Positions 48,666 to 58,103 of a DNA stretch of 64,000 nt are shown here, piece after piece (position 1 is the first letter of the stretch; each line of letters begins with the position of its first letter). This stretch comes from Rhizobium esperanzae. GTDB lineage: Bacteria; Pseudomonadota; Alphaproteobacteria; Rhizobiales; Rhizobiaceae. Both the position numbers and the translations under genes were made by a program. Below the pieces are notes generated by a model. It saw only the letters and a program-made list of their open reading frames with translations, was not told the origin of the DNA and searched no databases. Location: NCBI RefSeq assembly GCF_002204185.1, contig NZ_MXPU01000020.1, forward strand, positions 1 through 64,000. The letters run 5' to 3'.

Positions 48666-49292
48666 ATGCCGCTTGCAATGCGTTATATGTGCCTTCCTGT
48701 CGCCTTTTCCATTGCTCTTTCTCTCAGCAGTCCAGCGGCAGCTGAAGTGATCGCATCGAAAAGTTATTCCTATTTCGACATCCGCGGCAAAACCGCCGAT
48801 GAGCTAGACCGGGAACTCGGCCGGCGCGGCCCGACGGCGAGCGGTTCGTCGGCACGCCATCCCGGGGCCACCAAGATTCGCTTCGGCGGCGAGGCCACCT
48901 ATATCCAGGATAATGGCAGATGCCGCGTCGGCAATGTCAAGGTCACCGTTCACACCCAGATCATCCTGCCGCGCTGGAATAGCCGCAGAGGCGCCAGTAA
49001 GGAGCTGTCGATGATATGGGACGCACTGTCGAGTGACATCAAGCGCCACGAGGAGCGTCACGCCGAGATCGCCAGAGATCAGGCCCGCGCCATGGAGCGC
49101 GCCATCCGCGCATTGCCGCAGCAGCGCAGCTGCGAGGCCATGCAGGAGCTCGTCTCCAACGAATCAACTCGCGGCATAGAGGAGCACGATCGGCTGCAGG
49201 CGCGATTCGACCGGGTTGAGGCGGTCAACTTCCAGAAGCGCATGCTGAGATTGCTGAGAAATCGAATCAACGGTCGAGCCGGCGGAAAATAA
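48666..49292 (+). CDS. Exported DUF922 protein (Zn-protease-like)
   Basis: A 208-residue secreted protein with a Sec signal (CLPVAFSIALSLSSPAAAEV). It has a DUF922-type domain: SYFDIRGKTADELDRELGRRGP, then IQDNGRCRVGNVKVTVHTQIILPRW, and the HExxH-type zinc motif in DIKRHEERHAEIARDQA. The motif predicts a metalloprotease, but activity is unproven for the family. The first of two possible ATGs (48666) is used. Coding begins about 100 bp from the divergent folP. Confidence 0.85.
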   Translation: MPLAMRYMCLPVAFSIALSLSSPAAAEVIASKSYSYFDIRGKTADELDRELGRRGPTASGSSARHPGATKIRFGGEATYIQDNGRCRVGNVKVTVHTQIILPRWNSRRGASKELSMIWDALSSDIKRHEERHAEIARDQARAMERAIRALPQQRSCEAMQELVSNESTRGIEEHDRLQARFDRVEAVNFQKRMLRLLRNRINGRAGGK

Positions 49293-49399
49293 GGCTTTTT
49301 CGGACTGGTGCCGAGCGGAAAAACTTAGCTGCGCAACGAAACTTGTGCGAAACTTGCCCCTTCCCCAGCGTTTTAATGGTAATTTTTCATCCTGGCAGA

Positions 49400-49568
49400 C
49401 TCAACCGGAACGCGTTAATATGAACACATTCGAAAGTTCAGCTACGGCGTCTGGACTTTCCTCGCTGGGTTCTCCTGGCGCGTTCCGAAGCCGCGGATGT
49501 TCCTCCCTCATCCGTTGGTAATGCGCCCGCCTCGCCTCGCTCGCACCAGCGCGCGAGGCGTCTTTTTT
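49400..49568 (+). ncRNA. Candidate trans-acting small RNA with intrinsic terminator
   Basis: An unannotated stretch 108 bp after the DUF922 stop ends in CGCCTCGC, a 12-base loop, GCGAGGCG and then TCTTTTTT (49533-49568), a textbook terminator on the + strand. No gene feeds it directly. Just upstream is GTTCCTCCCTCAT (49498-49510), an unpaired-looking anti-Shine-Dalgarno run common in rhizobial regulatory RNAs. The 5' end is a guess. Confidence 0.45.
49533..49568 (+). terminator. Intrinsic terminator, possible sRNA 3' end
   Basis: Eight-base GC-rich stem (49533-49540 with 49553-49560) followed by TCTTTTTT. It works only in the + direction; the complement has no T-run. Confidence 0.8.
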
Positions 49569-49594
49569 GGGGTGATGGTGTCGGTTATTCAACT

Positions 49595-49618
49595 CCGAAA
49601 ATCGGTTCCGATTTTCGG
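49595..49618. repeat. Perfect 24-bp palindrome
   Basis: CCGAAAATCGG, TT, CCGATTTTCGG. A perfect inverted repeat of the type scattered through rhizobial intergenic DNA. It lies 32 bp past the ferredoxin stop (leftward). Confidence 0.7.
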
Positions 49619-49649
49619 GCCGATCCGCTGGCGCGAAACGCGGGGCGCC

Positions 49650-49970
49650 TCAGGCCTGGCGTTCGGGCACGTGCACGACGAGCCCGTCATAAGCGGCCTT
49701 CATCCGGATCTGGCAGGAGAGCCGCGAGGTCGGGCGCACGTCGAAGGCGAAGTCGAGCATATCCTCTTCCATCGCTTCCGGCTGGCCGACCTTCTCCGTC
49801 CATTCCTCGTCGACATAGACGTGACAGGTGGCGCAGGCGCAGGCGCCGCCGCATTCGGCCTCGATGCCGGGCACCGAATTGCGCACGGCATTCTCCATCA
49901 CGGTGGAGCCTTGGTCGACGTCGAGGTCGAAGCGCGTGCCGTCGAAGGCGACGATGGTAAGTTTGGGCAT
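49650..49970 (-). CDS. Adrenodoxin-type [2Fe-2S] ferredoxin
   Basis: A 106-residue ferredoxin. Cluster ligands are Cys40, Cys46, Cys49 ([15 protein letters not shown]) and Cys86 (SRLSCQIRM). This spacing, C-x5-C-x2-C-x36-C, is that of adrenodoxin/putidaredoxin-type proteins that serve P450s or iron-sulphur assembly (FdxB-like). No ferredoxin reductase or P450 lies next to it, so the partner is unknown. Confidence 0.95.
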   Translation of the reverse strand: MPKLTIVAFDGTRFDLDVDQGSTVMENAVRNSVPGIEAECGGACACATCHVYVDEEWTEKVGQPEAMEEDMLDFAFDVRPTSRLSCQIRMKAAYDGLVVHVPERQA

Positions 49971-50176
49971 CAGGACTATTTCCGGTCTTCAAATGGGTGG
50001 GCGAAGTTTCTTCCGACAATTCGACGCGTCAGTCAACATTCGGAAATCCGCCATAACCTCGCAGATCGGGCCTTCGCCCGCCGTCTTCAAAGCGTCATCT
50101 GGGACGTCGCAAAAAGACCCGTGGTTCCGCAATGAAACAACGGGTCTCGTTCGATCAACGAAAGAAGACTTGGAGG

Positions 50177-50560
50177 TCAGCCGCGGCAGAGCTTGAGAAT
50201 GAAGTTCTCGGCATCGAGGACGGCAGCGCCGAGCGCCGCCATTGCGCTGGCATCGCCGCCGGTCTCCTCTACGACCTCAGCCGTCTGCGACACGCGGAAT
50301 GCGCCGACCGAACTCGCCGCGCCCTTCAGCCGGTGCGCGGCCGCGCCGACACGCACGGTCTCACCGCTCGCCATGTCCTGGAGGCACGCCCGCGCCTGGC
50401 GCGCAAACATTTGAAGGACTTCGATTTCCAGAGACTTGTCGCCCATCGTCTGCTTTGCGAGATGGACAAGATCGATCGGCCGGACCTTCGAGGGGCACGA
50501 CCCCTTTGCATTATCAGGCGCCTCGAATACGATCTTCAATGCTGCCAGCTGGGCCGCCAT
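50177..50560 (-). CDS. Hpt-domain phosphotransfer protein
   Basis: A 127-residue stand-alone histidine phosphotransfer protein. The phospho-acceptor is His76 in VGAAAHRLKGAASSVGAFRV, set in a four-helix bundle (about 30-120). Such proteins relay phosphate between a hybrid kinase and a response regulator. No sensor is adjacent; CckA is 10 kb away and normally uses ChpT, a different fold. It is divergent from the giant growth-pole gene, with a CtrA-like site in between. Confidence 0.88.
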   Translation of the reverse strand: MAAQLAALKIVFEAPDNAKGSCPSKVRPIDLVHLAKQTMGDKSLEIEVLQMFARQARACLQDMASGETVRVGAAAHRLKGAASSVGAFRVSQTAEVVEETGGDASAMAALGAAVLDAENFILKLCRG

Positions 50561-51024
50561 TTGCCATTTCTCCCGTCTCAGATCGTCCGCACTTGCTACA
50601 GTTCTGCGTCAGAAGGGTGGCCATCGCGTTAAATTCCGGCACATCGGGCGCGGAAATCTCACCATATGGTTAACATCCGTTAAATATCCCTAAATTATTG
50701 GTTTTTAAGCAGGGCCTCGGATTCAAAGATGTTAACAACAGGTTAACGAGCCATGAATCTCAAGCCTTCATTAATTGTGTGCAGAGCCCAGATGTGTCAC
50801 TACGATACTGGTGGAGCGGGTTTATGGTACGCGCCTTTGCCGAGTGAGTGGATAATGGTAGTGTTTTGATACCTTCCGTTTGAAAAAGCGGCTATCTACT
50901 CTGAAATGACATGCTTATCCGTCCGCGGTTGGGATGGAGGGCCGTTACGGCAAAGTTGTTCCCGGACAAGGTGGAAGCCGGGGATGTGCTGCCGGGCCGG
51001 CCGACAGTAACGAGGCGTAACCGA
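50561..51024. other. Divergent intergenic region, Hpt / GPR-like
   Basis: About 460 bp, AT-richer than its surroundings, without a convincing ORF. It contains a TTAA-N7-TTAA CtrA-like site (50732-50746) and a second TTAA-N6-TTAA (50670-50683). Confidence 0.5.
50732..50746 (+). promoter_or_regulatory. CtrA-like binding site
   Basis: TTAA-CAACAGG-TTAA matches the CtrA consensus TTAA-N7-TTAA exactly, followed by C as in TTAAC. It lies about 290 bp before the giant-protein start and 172 bp from the Hpt start. A nearby TTAACATCCGTTAA has the wrong spacing (6). Confidence 0.5.
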
Positions 51025-54000
51025 ATGGCGAATAACAAATATAACGAGTCGATCGAGGACAAGGCGTTCAAGGCGTTGGACGAGGCGCTCCAGATCGACT
51101 TCGGCAAGGATAACGTGCCGTCTCGCCGCGGCGACGCGCCCCAGGCGCCGGAGGGTAATGTGTCTGATCCATCGAATGCGCGCAATCAGCAAGCCCAGGA
51201 AGAAGCGCAGCGCCGCAGCCGCCGCGGCGCCGGGGCCGAGCAGGCTTCCAGGGCTTCGTCCTTCGCGCCCGCCAATGATGCCAGCCGCAATACGCCCGCC
51301 TCGATCCTGAAATCTTTCGACGGCGCTTCCAGCCGCTCGGCCATGCGCACCGCTACCCTGTTTTCCGTGCTTTGGGTCATGGCGGGCCTCGGCCTGATGT
51401 CGCTGCTATATGCGCCGCAGATCTGGCAGATCCGCTCGATCGCCGATCTCGTCGCCCTGCCCGGCGTCATTGCCGGCCTGGTCGGCATCATCATTCCGGT
51501 GATGATGTTCTATGCTTTCGCCATCATGATCTCCCGCGCCCAGGACATGCGCAACGCCGCCCGCTCGATGGCAGAGGTGGCATTGCGCCTGGCGGAGCCG
51601 GAAACCATCGCCTCCGAACGCATCATGACCGTTGGCCAGGCGGTGCGCCGCGAAGTCTCGGCCATGAACGAAGGCATCGAGCGCACCATCGCGCGCGCTT
51701 CCGAGCTGGAAACGCTGGTCCATTCCGAAGTCAACGCTCTCGAACGCTCCTATGCGGACAACGAGTTGCGTGTGCGCGGTCTTGTCCATGAACTCGGTTC
51801 GGAGCGGGAGGCGATCGTCAACCATGCCGACCGCATCCGCACCTCGATCGGCAGCGTCCACGACCAGCTGAAGGAAGAACTGTCGCTGGCGACCGAAGAG
51901 ATCGCCGTGCGGCTCGCCACATCGGGCGAAGCCTTCGCCTCGCTGATCGACACGCGGGCGGCGACCATCCTGGAAAAATCGGACAGCGCCCTGCAGTCCA
52001 TGGGCAGCCTGCTTGCCGCCAAGACCGACAGCCTGCTCCAGACCCTCAACGCCTCCGGTTTTGCGCTCGCCACCGAATTCGACAACCGCCTCGAGGCGCT
52101 CTCCGTCAACCTCAACGAACACGGCGAAAAACTGCTAAGCCAGTTCGAGACGCGCGCCTCGACCATGGACAGCAGCACCGAGAAGCTGAACGCGGCGCTG
52201 AACGAGCGCACGCATCAACTGAACGAGATCCTGATCGCCCGCACCCGCGAGATCAACGAGAGCCTGACATCGGGCGAACGCACCATCAGCGGGACGCTCG
52301 ACGATGTGCTCTCAAAGCTGAACAGCGCGCTCGATGAGAAGGGCGCAACCTTCCGCCAGAGCCTGCAGAACACTGCCGACGACGCCGTGATGGATCTCGA
52401 CCTGCGCTCCGGCTTCTTCGAAGAGCGCCTGCAGACGACCGTTGCCCAGCTGTCGACCGCCTTTGACGAGCGTGTCGCCGAATTCACCAGCGCTTTCGAC
52501 AAGCGCACCGGCTCGCTCGACACCAAGCTGATGGAGAGCCTCGCCCGCATCAACGAAACGCTGACCGGCGGGTCGGATTCGATCGAAGGCATTTTGAGCT
52601 CCAACATCGACCGGCTCGGCTCCTCGATGACCGACCAGTCGCTGGCGCTCGCGGCGGCGCTCGCAACCGGTCATGAAGTGCTGGAGAGCACGCTCAGCAG
52701 CCGCACCGAAGAAATCACCACCGCACTCACCAGCCGCACCGGCGAGCTGACCTCGGCGCTGCAGAGCGCCACGTCGGACATCGCGCTGGCGCTTGCATCC
52801 GGCACCTCCGACCTGCAGAACAATCTTCAGGCCCGCTCGGCCGAATTCCGCGACACCCTGCGCTCAACCACCACCGATTTGACCGCCGCCGTTGCCGCTG
52901 GCACCGAGCAGGTCACGACGGCCTTCGGCGGCCGCGCCGAGGAACTGACCAGCGTATTGACAGCGCGCGCCGCAGAAATCCGGGACGCGGTTGGCACAGC
53001 CCATGAGCGTATCGACAGCGTCATGACGGAGCGCGGCGGAGCGCTGATCGATGCGCTGACCACCCATCACGGCCGCTTCGAGGAAGCGCTGACGACCCGC
53101 TCCGACGCCATCATCAACGCCGTTTCCGGCACTCATGACCGCCTCTCCGAGACGCTCGACGAAAAGGCAATGGCGCTCGCCATCTCGTTGAACGAAAGCC
53201 AGAGCCGCATCGAAGACACGCTGGAGACCCGTTCCGCAGCCTTCCTCAACGCCGTCTCGGGCACGCATGATCGGCTGTCGGGAACGCTTGATACCAAGGC
53301 AGCGGCCCTGACGACCTCGTTGGACGAGCGCCATGCCCGGATCGAGGACGCGCTCGGAACCCGCGCCGAAGCATTGTTGAACAGCGTGTCCGGCACGAGC
53401 GAGCGCCTTGCGGAGACCCTTGATGAAAAGGCGATGGCACTTGCTATTTCCTTGAACGAGAGCCAGGCCCGGATCGAGGAAACGCTGGAAAACGGTTCCG
53501 CAGGCCTGCTGAACGTCGTCTCCGGCACGCATGACCGGTTTGCCGAGACGCTGCAAGGTAAGGCGGCAGCTTTTGCCAACTCGCTGAACGAGACCCAGGC
53601 ACGCATCGAAAATACGCTCGAAACCCGCTCCGCGGCCCTGCTGAATGCCGTATCCGGCACTCATGACCGTCTCTCCGAGACGCTCGATGAAAAGGCGATG
53701 GCGCTTGCCATCTCGCTGAGCGAAGGCCAGGCCCGCATCGAGGACACGCTGCAGACCCGGTCGTCGGCGCTGCTGAATGCCGTTTCCGGCACGCATGACC
53801 GCCTGTCGGAAACGCTGGACGAGAAGGCGATGGCGCTCGCAATCTCTCTCAACGAGAACCAGACGCGGATCGAAGACACGCTGGAAGCTCGCTCCGAAGC
53901 TTTCCTCAAGGCCGTCTCCGGTACGCATGAGCGCATCGCCGAAACCCTTGACGAGAAGGCATCGGCACTTACCGCCTCCTTGAACGAAGGCCAGAGCCGC

Positions 54001-57000
54001 CTGCAGGACACGCTGGAGAGCCGCTCGGAATCCTTCCTCAATGCGGTTTCCGCCACCCATGACCGCCTGTCCGAGACGCTCGACGATCGGGCGATGGCCC
54101 TTGCCATTTCGCTGAACGAGAGCCAGAGCCGCCTCGAGGAGACGCTGACATCAGGCGCCGATGCGATCACCAACGCGGTCTCCGGCACACATGAACGTCT
54201 GAACGGCGTGCTCGACCAGAAGGCCAGCGCGCTGGCAGCCTCGTTGAACGAAGGTCAGGTCCGCCTCGAGGAAGCCCTGGGACACCGCGCCGCCGCGCTC
54301 GTCGGTGCCGTAACGGCAAGCCATGACCGGCTTACCGATACGCTCGATGAAAAGACCATGGCGCTCGCCATTTCGCTCGACGACAACCAGAGCCGCTTCG
54401 ACAGCGCCCTCGAAGCCCGCAGCAATGCGATCATGGAGGCCGTCACCAGTGCAGAGGCCCGCGTCGCCGGCGCCTTTGCCGACAAGACAGACGCCATCCA
54501 CAACGCCTATGCCGACAATCAGCGGCGGCTTGAATCCGCCCTCTCCGAGCACAGCGCGGCGCTTTCGGGCGTTCTCGATGCGGGCGGTGCCCGCTTCGAG
54601 GATCTCGTCGGCGGCTTGACCGGCCGCATCGAAGGCCGCCTCAGCGATGCCCATTCGCGACTCGGGAGCATGGCCGAGGAGGCCGCGGCGCGCATCGAAG
54701 GCGGGCTCGCTTCTGCCCATGAGCGCATCCGCACGACGCTTGAGGATCGCGGCAATGCCATCGAGCTGTCGCTGAGCCAGGCGCATGCGCAGATCAGCGA
54801 TACGCTCACCGAACAGGCGACCAGCATCGGCACTTCGGTGGCGACGAGCGTCAGCATGCTCGAAATGTCGCTTGAAGATCGTGAAGCCTCGATTCGCCGG
54901 GCGATCGATGCCGGCGCCCAGACATTGGAAGATCGCATGCGTGCCGGCGCCGGTCAGATTGCCGGCCGCTTCCAGGAGGCGGCGAACACGATTTCGAGCT
55001 CCGCCCAGAACCTTTCGGCCCATCTCGACCAGTCGGTTGAAAATCTTGCGGGACGTCTTGAAGAAACCGGTTCTCGTATGGAAGCCGGCCTTACGGCGAT
55101 CGAGACCCGCATCCGTGACGGCGTCGGCGGCGTTGCCGAAAAGGTCGAGGCCGCCAACAACCAGCTCTCCGGCGTGCTTACCGACGGCATTTCCCGGCTC
55201 GGCGCGCTCGGTGACGACGCCACCCGGCGCATCTCGGCGACGCTCGAAGGCAGCGCCGCCAATCTTACACAGGCAATCGATAGCCGCACCGCCAATCTGG
55301 CCGAGACGCTGGACAGCCGCACGACCACGCTTGCAGGCGCCATCGAGGGCCGCACGGCAAGTCTCGGCGAAACCCTGGACCGCGGCAACGAACGCATCGA
55401 GGAACGCCTCTCCACCATGGATCGCGCTTTGACCGTCGGCCTCGAAGCCGTCAACCGCACCATCGAGGGCAAGGCCGCCGGCCTCGCCTCGACGCTGCGC
55501 AGCGCGGTGGCCGAAGCAGCCCAGGGAATGGAAGGCGAAGCGACGAGAACCACGGAACTGCTCGGCAAGACCGGCCAGCAGTTCGCCGAGGATCTCAATG
55601 CAAAAAGCGACGAATTCACCCGCACCATGGATGAGCGCTCGTCGCAGATCGTCACGCGGGTTGCCGAAGCTCAGAACCGCCTGGCAACCCAGGCCGCTGC
55701 CGTCGCCCAGACCTTCTCGGAAGCCGGCAATGCCATCGTCAACAAGGTCGCCGAGGCCGAGACGATTGTCGGCACGCAGGTCAATGCCATTTCTAGGGCG
55801 CTGTCGGAGGCCGGCCAGTCTCTCGAGGCGCGCGGCAATGCCATCCGCACGACGCTGTCGGGGGCCGGCAGCGAGATTTCCGCCACCATGGCGGATGTCG
55901 AGCGGGCGCTCGAAGCGCGCAGCAGCGCCATCCGCTCCAATCTCGAGGAGCGTGTCCGCGAGATCGATACCTCCCTCTCCGATGTCGACCGGGCGCTCGA
56001 AGCGCGTGGCAACTCGATCCGCTCGACGCTTGAGGAACGCACCCGCGACCTCAACTCGATGCTATCAGGCCGCTCTGTCGAATTGACCCGCATACTCGAT
56101 GAAACGGCCCGCCCGATCATCGATCGCTACACCGATGCTGGCGAGCAGGCCGCTGCCCGCATCACCGCTGCAGCCAATCTCAGCGCCGATCGCCTGCGCG
56201 CCGAGAACGAAGCGCTCGCCAGCGCCGTGGCCGCCCGCACCGAGAATGTTGCCAACGCCGTCAGCGCCATCGAGAACAGCCTGGTCGGCAACGTCAACGG
56301 CCTGGTTCAGCGCATGTCGGAAAGCAGCGCGGCAATGGCAATGATGATGAACCGCGCCGCCGAGCAGCTGACGAGCGTCGACGGGCGTCTCGGCGAAACC
56401 ACGACCCGCTTTGCCGACTCCGCCACCAAGGCTGCCGAAATGGTCAGCGCCTCGACCAGGCTTCTCGAAGGCAAGGTCGACCGCCTCTCCGACATCTCTG
56501 GCCAGACTCTGGCCCAGGTCGGCAGCATCATCGGCCGCTTCGACGACCATTCCAAGGTTCTGACCCAAGCTTCACAACTTCTGGGTGCCGCCCAATCCAA
56601 CCTCGCCTCAACGCTCGAAGAGCGTGAAGGCGCGCTGCAAGCCCTCTCCGTCAGCTTGGTCCAACGCTCCGACGAGATCGAAAAGACCATGCGCGGGCTC
56701 GGCGGCATGATCGAGACCGTGTTCGAGCGGGCCGAGCAGCGCTCCAACCAGGTCACCGGCAATCTGCGCCAGGGCATTCAGTCCTCCTTTGCCGATATCG
56801 GTCGCGTTCTGACGGAAACCGAGAAGCGCGCCCAGGAAGCGGCCGAAACGATGCGCGAGGCGATCACCCGCGCCGGCGACGAGGCCAATACGACGATCGA
56901 CAGCACCTTCGCCAATGTCGAGCGCCGTTCCGGTGATCTCTCCAATCGTATTCGCGGCGGCCTCACCGCCTCGCTGTCGGAAGTCGAGCGCATGCTCGGC

Positions 57001-57999
57001 GAAGCCGGCCGCGCCTCCGACGGTGCTGCCCAGCACATGCGGGAATCGTTGCGTGAAGCGATCGAGGATGCCGTCGGTCGCTTCTCCGGCGCCACCGAGG
57101 ACATCCGCCGCTCCGCTGCCGACATCCGCAGCGAACTCGACGCCACCCGCGCCGAACTGAAGCGCGGCGCCTTCGACCTGCCCGAGGAAGCCAAGGAAAG
57201 CGCCTCGGCCATGCGCCGCGCCGTCGCCGAACAGATCAAGGCCCTGCAGGATATCTCGCAGCTTGTCGGCCGCTCCAGCCAGCAGCTCGAAATCTCCGAG
57301 CCCGCTGCCCGCTCGGTTGCCCAGGCGCAGCCGGCTCCGCGCCCGACCCCGCCGATCGCAGCCCAGCCGCCGCAGCCGGCAGCGCCTCCGCCGATCGAAG
57401 CCACCGGTCTGCGCGGGACGATTGCGCCATCCGCTCCGGCCGCCGCTCCTCAGCGGCCCGCCCAGCAGCCAGCCCCCACTCGCCAGGAATTGGGCCGCCA
57501 GGAACCGGCGCGGGAAAGCGGTGGCTGGATCAGCGATCTTTTGCGAGGCGCATCCCGCGAAGACGCCGCGGACGCGGCGCCGGCCCGTGCTCCCGCGCGC
57601 CCAGCGGAAACAGCCGCACCGGCAGCACGCAGCAACGACAGCCGCAATCCACGCCATGTCGTGGAATCGCTGAATTCGCTCTCCGTCGATATCGCCCGCG
57701 CCATCGATCACGATGCCTCGGTCGATCTCTGGCGCCGCTACCAACGCGGCGAGCGCGACGTCTTCACCCGCCGCCTCTACACGCTAAAGGGCCAGCAGAC
57801 CTTCGACGAGATCAAGCGCAAATACGACCGCGAACCGGAATTCCGCACCGCCGTCGACCGCTATATCGGCGATTTCGAAAAGCTGCTTGCCGACGTCGCC
57901 CGAACCGACCCGAACCAGACAGTCACACAGTCCTATCTGACTTCGGATACGGGCAAGGTTTATACCATGCTCGCCCATGCAGCGGGCAGGCTGAGATAG
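51025..57999 (+). CDS. Giant membrane-anchored repeat protein, Growth Pole Ring (GPR/RgsE)-like
   Basis: A 2324-residue protein. An N-terminal cytoplasmic 105 residues (MANNKYNESIEDKAFKALDE) is followed by two membrane helices (about 110-130 and 147-169), then about 1900 residues of alpha-helical, apolipoprotein/kinesin-like heptad and 11-mer repeats. Residues 657-1185 form twelve 44-residue units built on RLSETLDEKAMALAISLNE. A Pro/Ala-rich linker (about 2095-2210) and a conserved C-terminal domain (ARAIDHDASVDLWRRYQRGE to the end) close it. Layout and length match Agrobacterium GPR and Sinorhizobium RgsE, large ring scaffolds at the new growing pole. The homology is by recall of architecture, not alignment. 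ATG 51025 with GAGG upstream is preferred to 50911. The long minus-strand frames opposite it are codon-bias artefacts. Confidence 0.85.
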   Translation: MANNKYNESIEDKAFKALDEALQIDFGKDNVPSRRGDAPQAPEGNVSDPSNARNQQAQEEAQRRSRRGAGAEQASRASSFAPANDASRNTPASILKSFDGASSRSAMRTATLFSVLWVMAGLGLMSLLYAPQIWQIRSIADLVALPGVIAGLVGIIIPVMMFYAFAIMISRAQDMRNAARSMAEVALRLAEPETIASERIMTVGQAVRREVSAMNEGIERTIARASELETLVHSEVNALERSYADNELRVRGLVHELGSEREAIVNHADRIRTSIGSVHDQLKEELSLATEEIAVRLATSGEAFASLIDTRAATILEKSDSALQSMGSLLAAKTDSLLQTLNASGFALATEFDNRLEALSVNLNEHGEKLLSQFETRASTMDSSTEKLNAALNERTHQLNEILIARTREINESLTSGERTISGTLDDVLSKLNSALDEKGATFRQSLQNTADDAVMDLDLRSGFFEERLQTTVAQLSTAFDERVAEFTSAFDKRTGSLDTKLMESLARINETLTGGSDSIEGILSSNIDRLGSSMTDQSLALAAALATGHEVLESTLSSRTEEITTALTSRTGELTSALQSATSDIALALASGTSDLQNNLQARSAEFRDTLRSTTTDLTAAVAAGTEQVTTAFGGRAEELTSVLTARAAEIRDAVGTAHERIDSVMTERGGALIDALTTHHGRFEEALTTRSDAIINAVSGTHDRLSETLDEKAMALAISLNESQSRIEDTLETRSAAFLNAVSGTHDRLSGTLDTKAAALTTSLDERHARIEDALGTRAEALLNSVSGTSERLAETLDEKAMALAISLNESQARIEETLENGSAGLLNVVSGTHDRFAETLQGKAAAFANSLNETQARIENTLETRSAALLNAVSGTHDRLSETLDEKAMALAISLSEGQARIEDTLQTRSSALLNAVSGTHDRLSETLDEKAMALAISLNENQTRIEDTLEARSEAFLKAVSGTHERIAETLDEKASALTASLNEGQSRLQDTLESRSESFLNAVSATHDRLSETLDDRAMALAISLNESQSRLEETLTSGADAITNAVSGTHERLNGVLDQKASALAASLNEGQVRLEEALGHRAAALVGAVTASHDRLTDTLDEKTMALAISLDDNQSRFDSALEARSNAIMEAVTSAEARVAGAFADKTDAIHNAYADNQRRLESALSEHSAALSGVLDAGGARFEDLVGGLTGRIEGRLSDAHSRLGSMAEEAAARIEGGLASAHERIRTTLEDRGNAIELSLSQAHAQISDTLTEQATSIGTSVATSVSMLEMSLEDREASIRRAIDAGAQTLEDRMRAGAGQIAGRFQEAANTISSSAQNLSAHLDQSVENLAGRLEETGSRMEAGLTAIETRIRDGVGGVAEKVEAANNQLSGVLTDGISRLGALGDDATRRISATLEGSAANLTQAIDSRTANLAETLDSRTTTLAGAIEGRTASLGETLDRGNERIEERLSTMDRALTVGLEAVNRTIEGKAAGLASTLRSAVAEAAQGMEGEATRTTELLGKTGQQFAEDLNAKSDEFTRTMDERSSQIVTRVAEAQNRLATQAAAVAQTFSEAGNAIVNKVAEAETIVGTQVNAISRALSEAGQSLEARGNAIRTTLSGAGSEISATMADVERALEARSSAIRSNLEERVREIDTSLSDVDRALEARGNSIRSTLEERTRDLNSMLSGRSVELTRILDETARPIIDRYTDAGEQAAARITAAANLSADRLRAENEALASAVAARTENVANAVSAIENSLVGNVNGLVQRMSESSAAMAMMMNRAAEQLTSVDGRLGETTTRFADSATKAAEMVSASTRLLEGKVDRLSDISGQTLAQVGSIIGRFDDHSKVLTQASQLLGAAQSNLASTLEEREGALQALSVSLVQRSDEIEKTMRGLGGMIETVFERAEQRSNQVTGNLRQGIQSSFADIGRVLTETEKRAQEAAETMREAITRAGDEANTTIDSTFANVERRSGDLSNRIRGGLTASLSEVERMLGEAGRASDGAAQHMRESLREAIEDAVGRFSGATEDIRRSAADIRSELDATRAELKRGAFDLPEEAKESASAMRRAVAEQIKALQDISQLVGRSSQQLEISEPAARSVAQAQPAPRPTPPIAAQPPQPAAPPPIEATGLRGTIAPSAPAAAPQRPAQQPAPTRQELGRQEPARESGGWISDLLRGASREDAADAAPARAPARPAETAAPAARSNDSRNPRHVVESLNSLSVDIARAIDHDASVDLWRRYQRGERDVFTRRLYTLKGQQTFDEIKRKYDREPEFRTAVDRYIGDFEKLLADVARTDPNQTVTQSYLTSDTGKVYTMLAHAAGRLR
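52993..54579 (+). repeat. Tandem repeat: twelve 44-residue (132-bp) units
   Basis: Units begin near GTHDRLSETLDEK and end near LLNAVS. Codons differ between units, so protein sequence rather than DNA is conserved. Two unit types, ALAISL and (T/A/N)xSL, mostly alternate, pointing to an 88-residue duplication unit. 44 is four times the 11-residue apolipoprotein period. Confidence 0.85.
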
Positions 58000-58023
58000 A
58001 GTCTGGCCGATATCGTGGAGCTG

Positions 58024-58053
58024 AAGCCGCCTGAACATGTGTCAGGCGGCTTT
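58024..58053 (+). terminator. Hairpin after the giant gene
   Basis: AAGCCGCCTGA, loop ACATGTG (partly), TCAGGCGGCTT then TCCC. A strong stem 25 bp after the stop with a weak T-run. Confidence 0.65.
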
Positions 58054-58103
58054 CCCTGATGATGGGGATATAATCTGCTGCCCAGCCCGGAACCGCGAAC
58101 GAA

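Noticed and set aside
49401-49592. Small minus-strand frame of 63 codons
   Set aside because: It runs through a terminator hairpin and has no ribosome site; the + strand terminator explains the region better.
50670-50683. TTAACATCCGTTAA as a second CtrA site
   Set aside because: Half-site spacing is six, not seven.
52864-54060. Long minus-strand frame of 398 codons opposite the repeat gene
   Set aside because: It mirrors the coding repeat and codon bias of the giant + strand gene, has no ribosome site and no recognisable domain.
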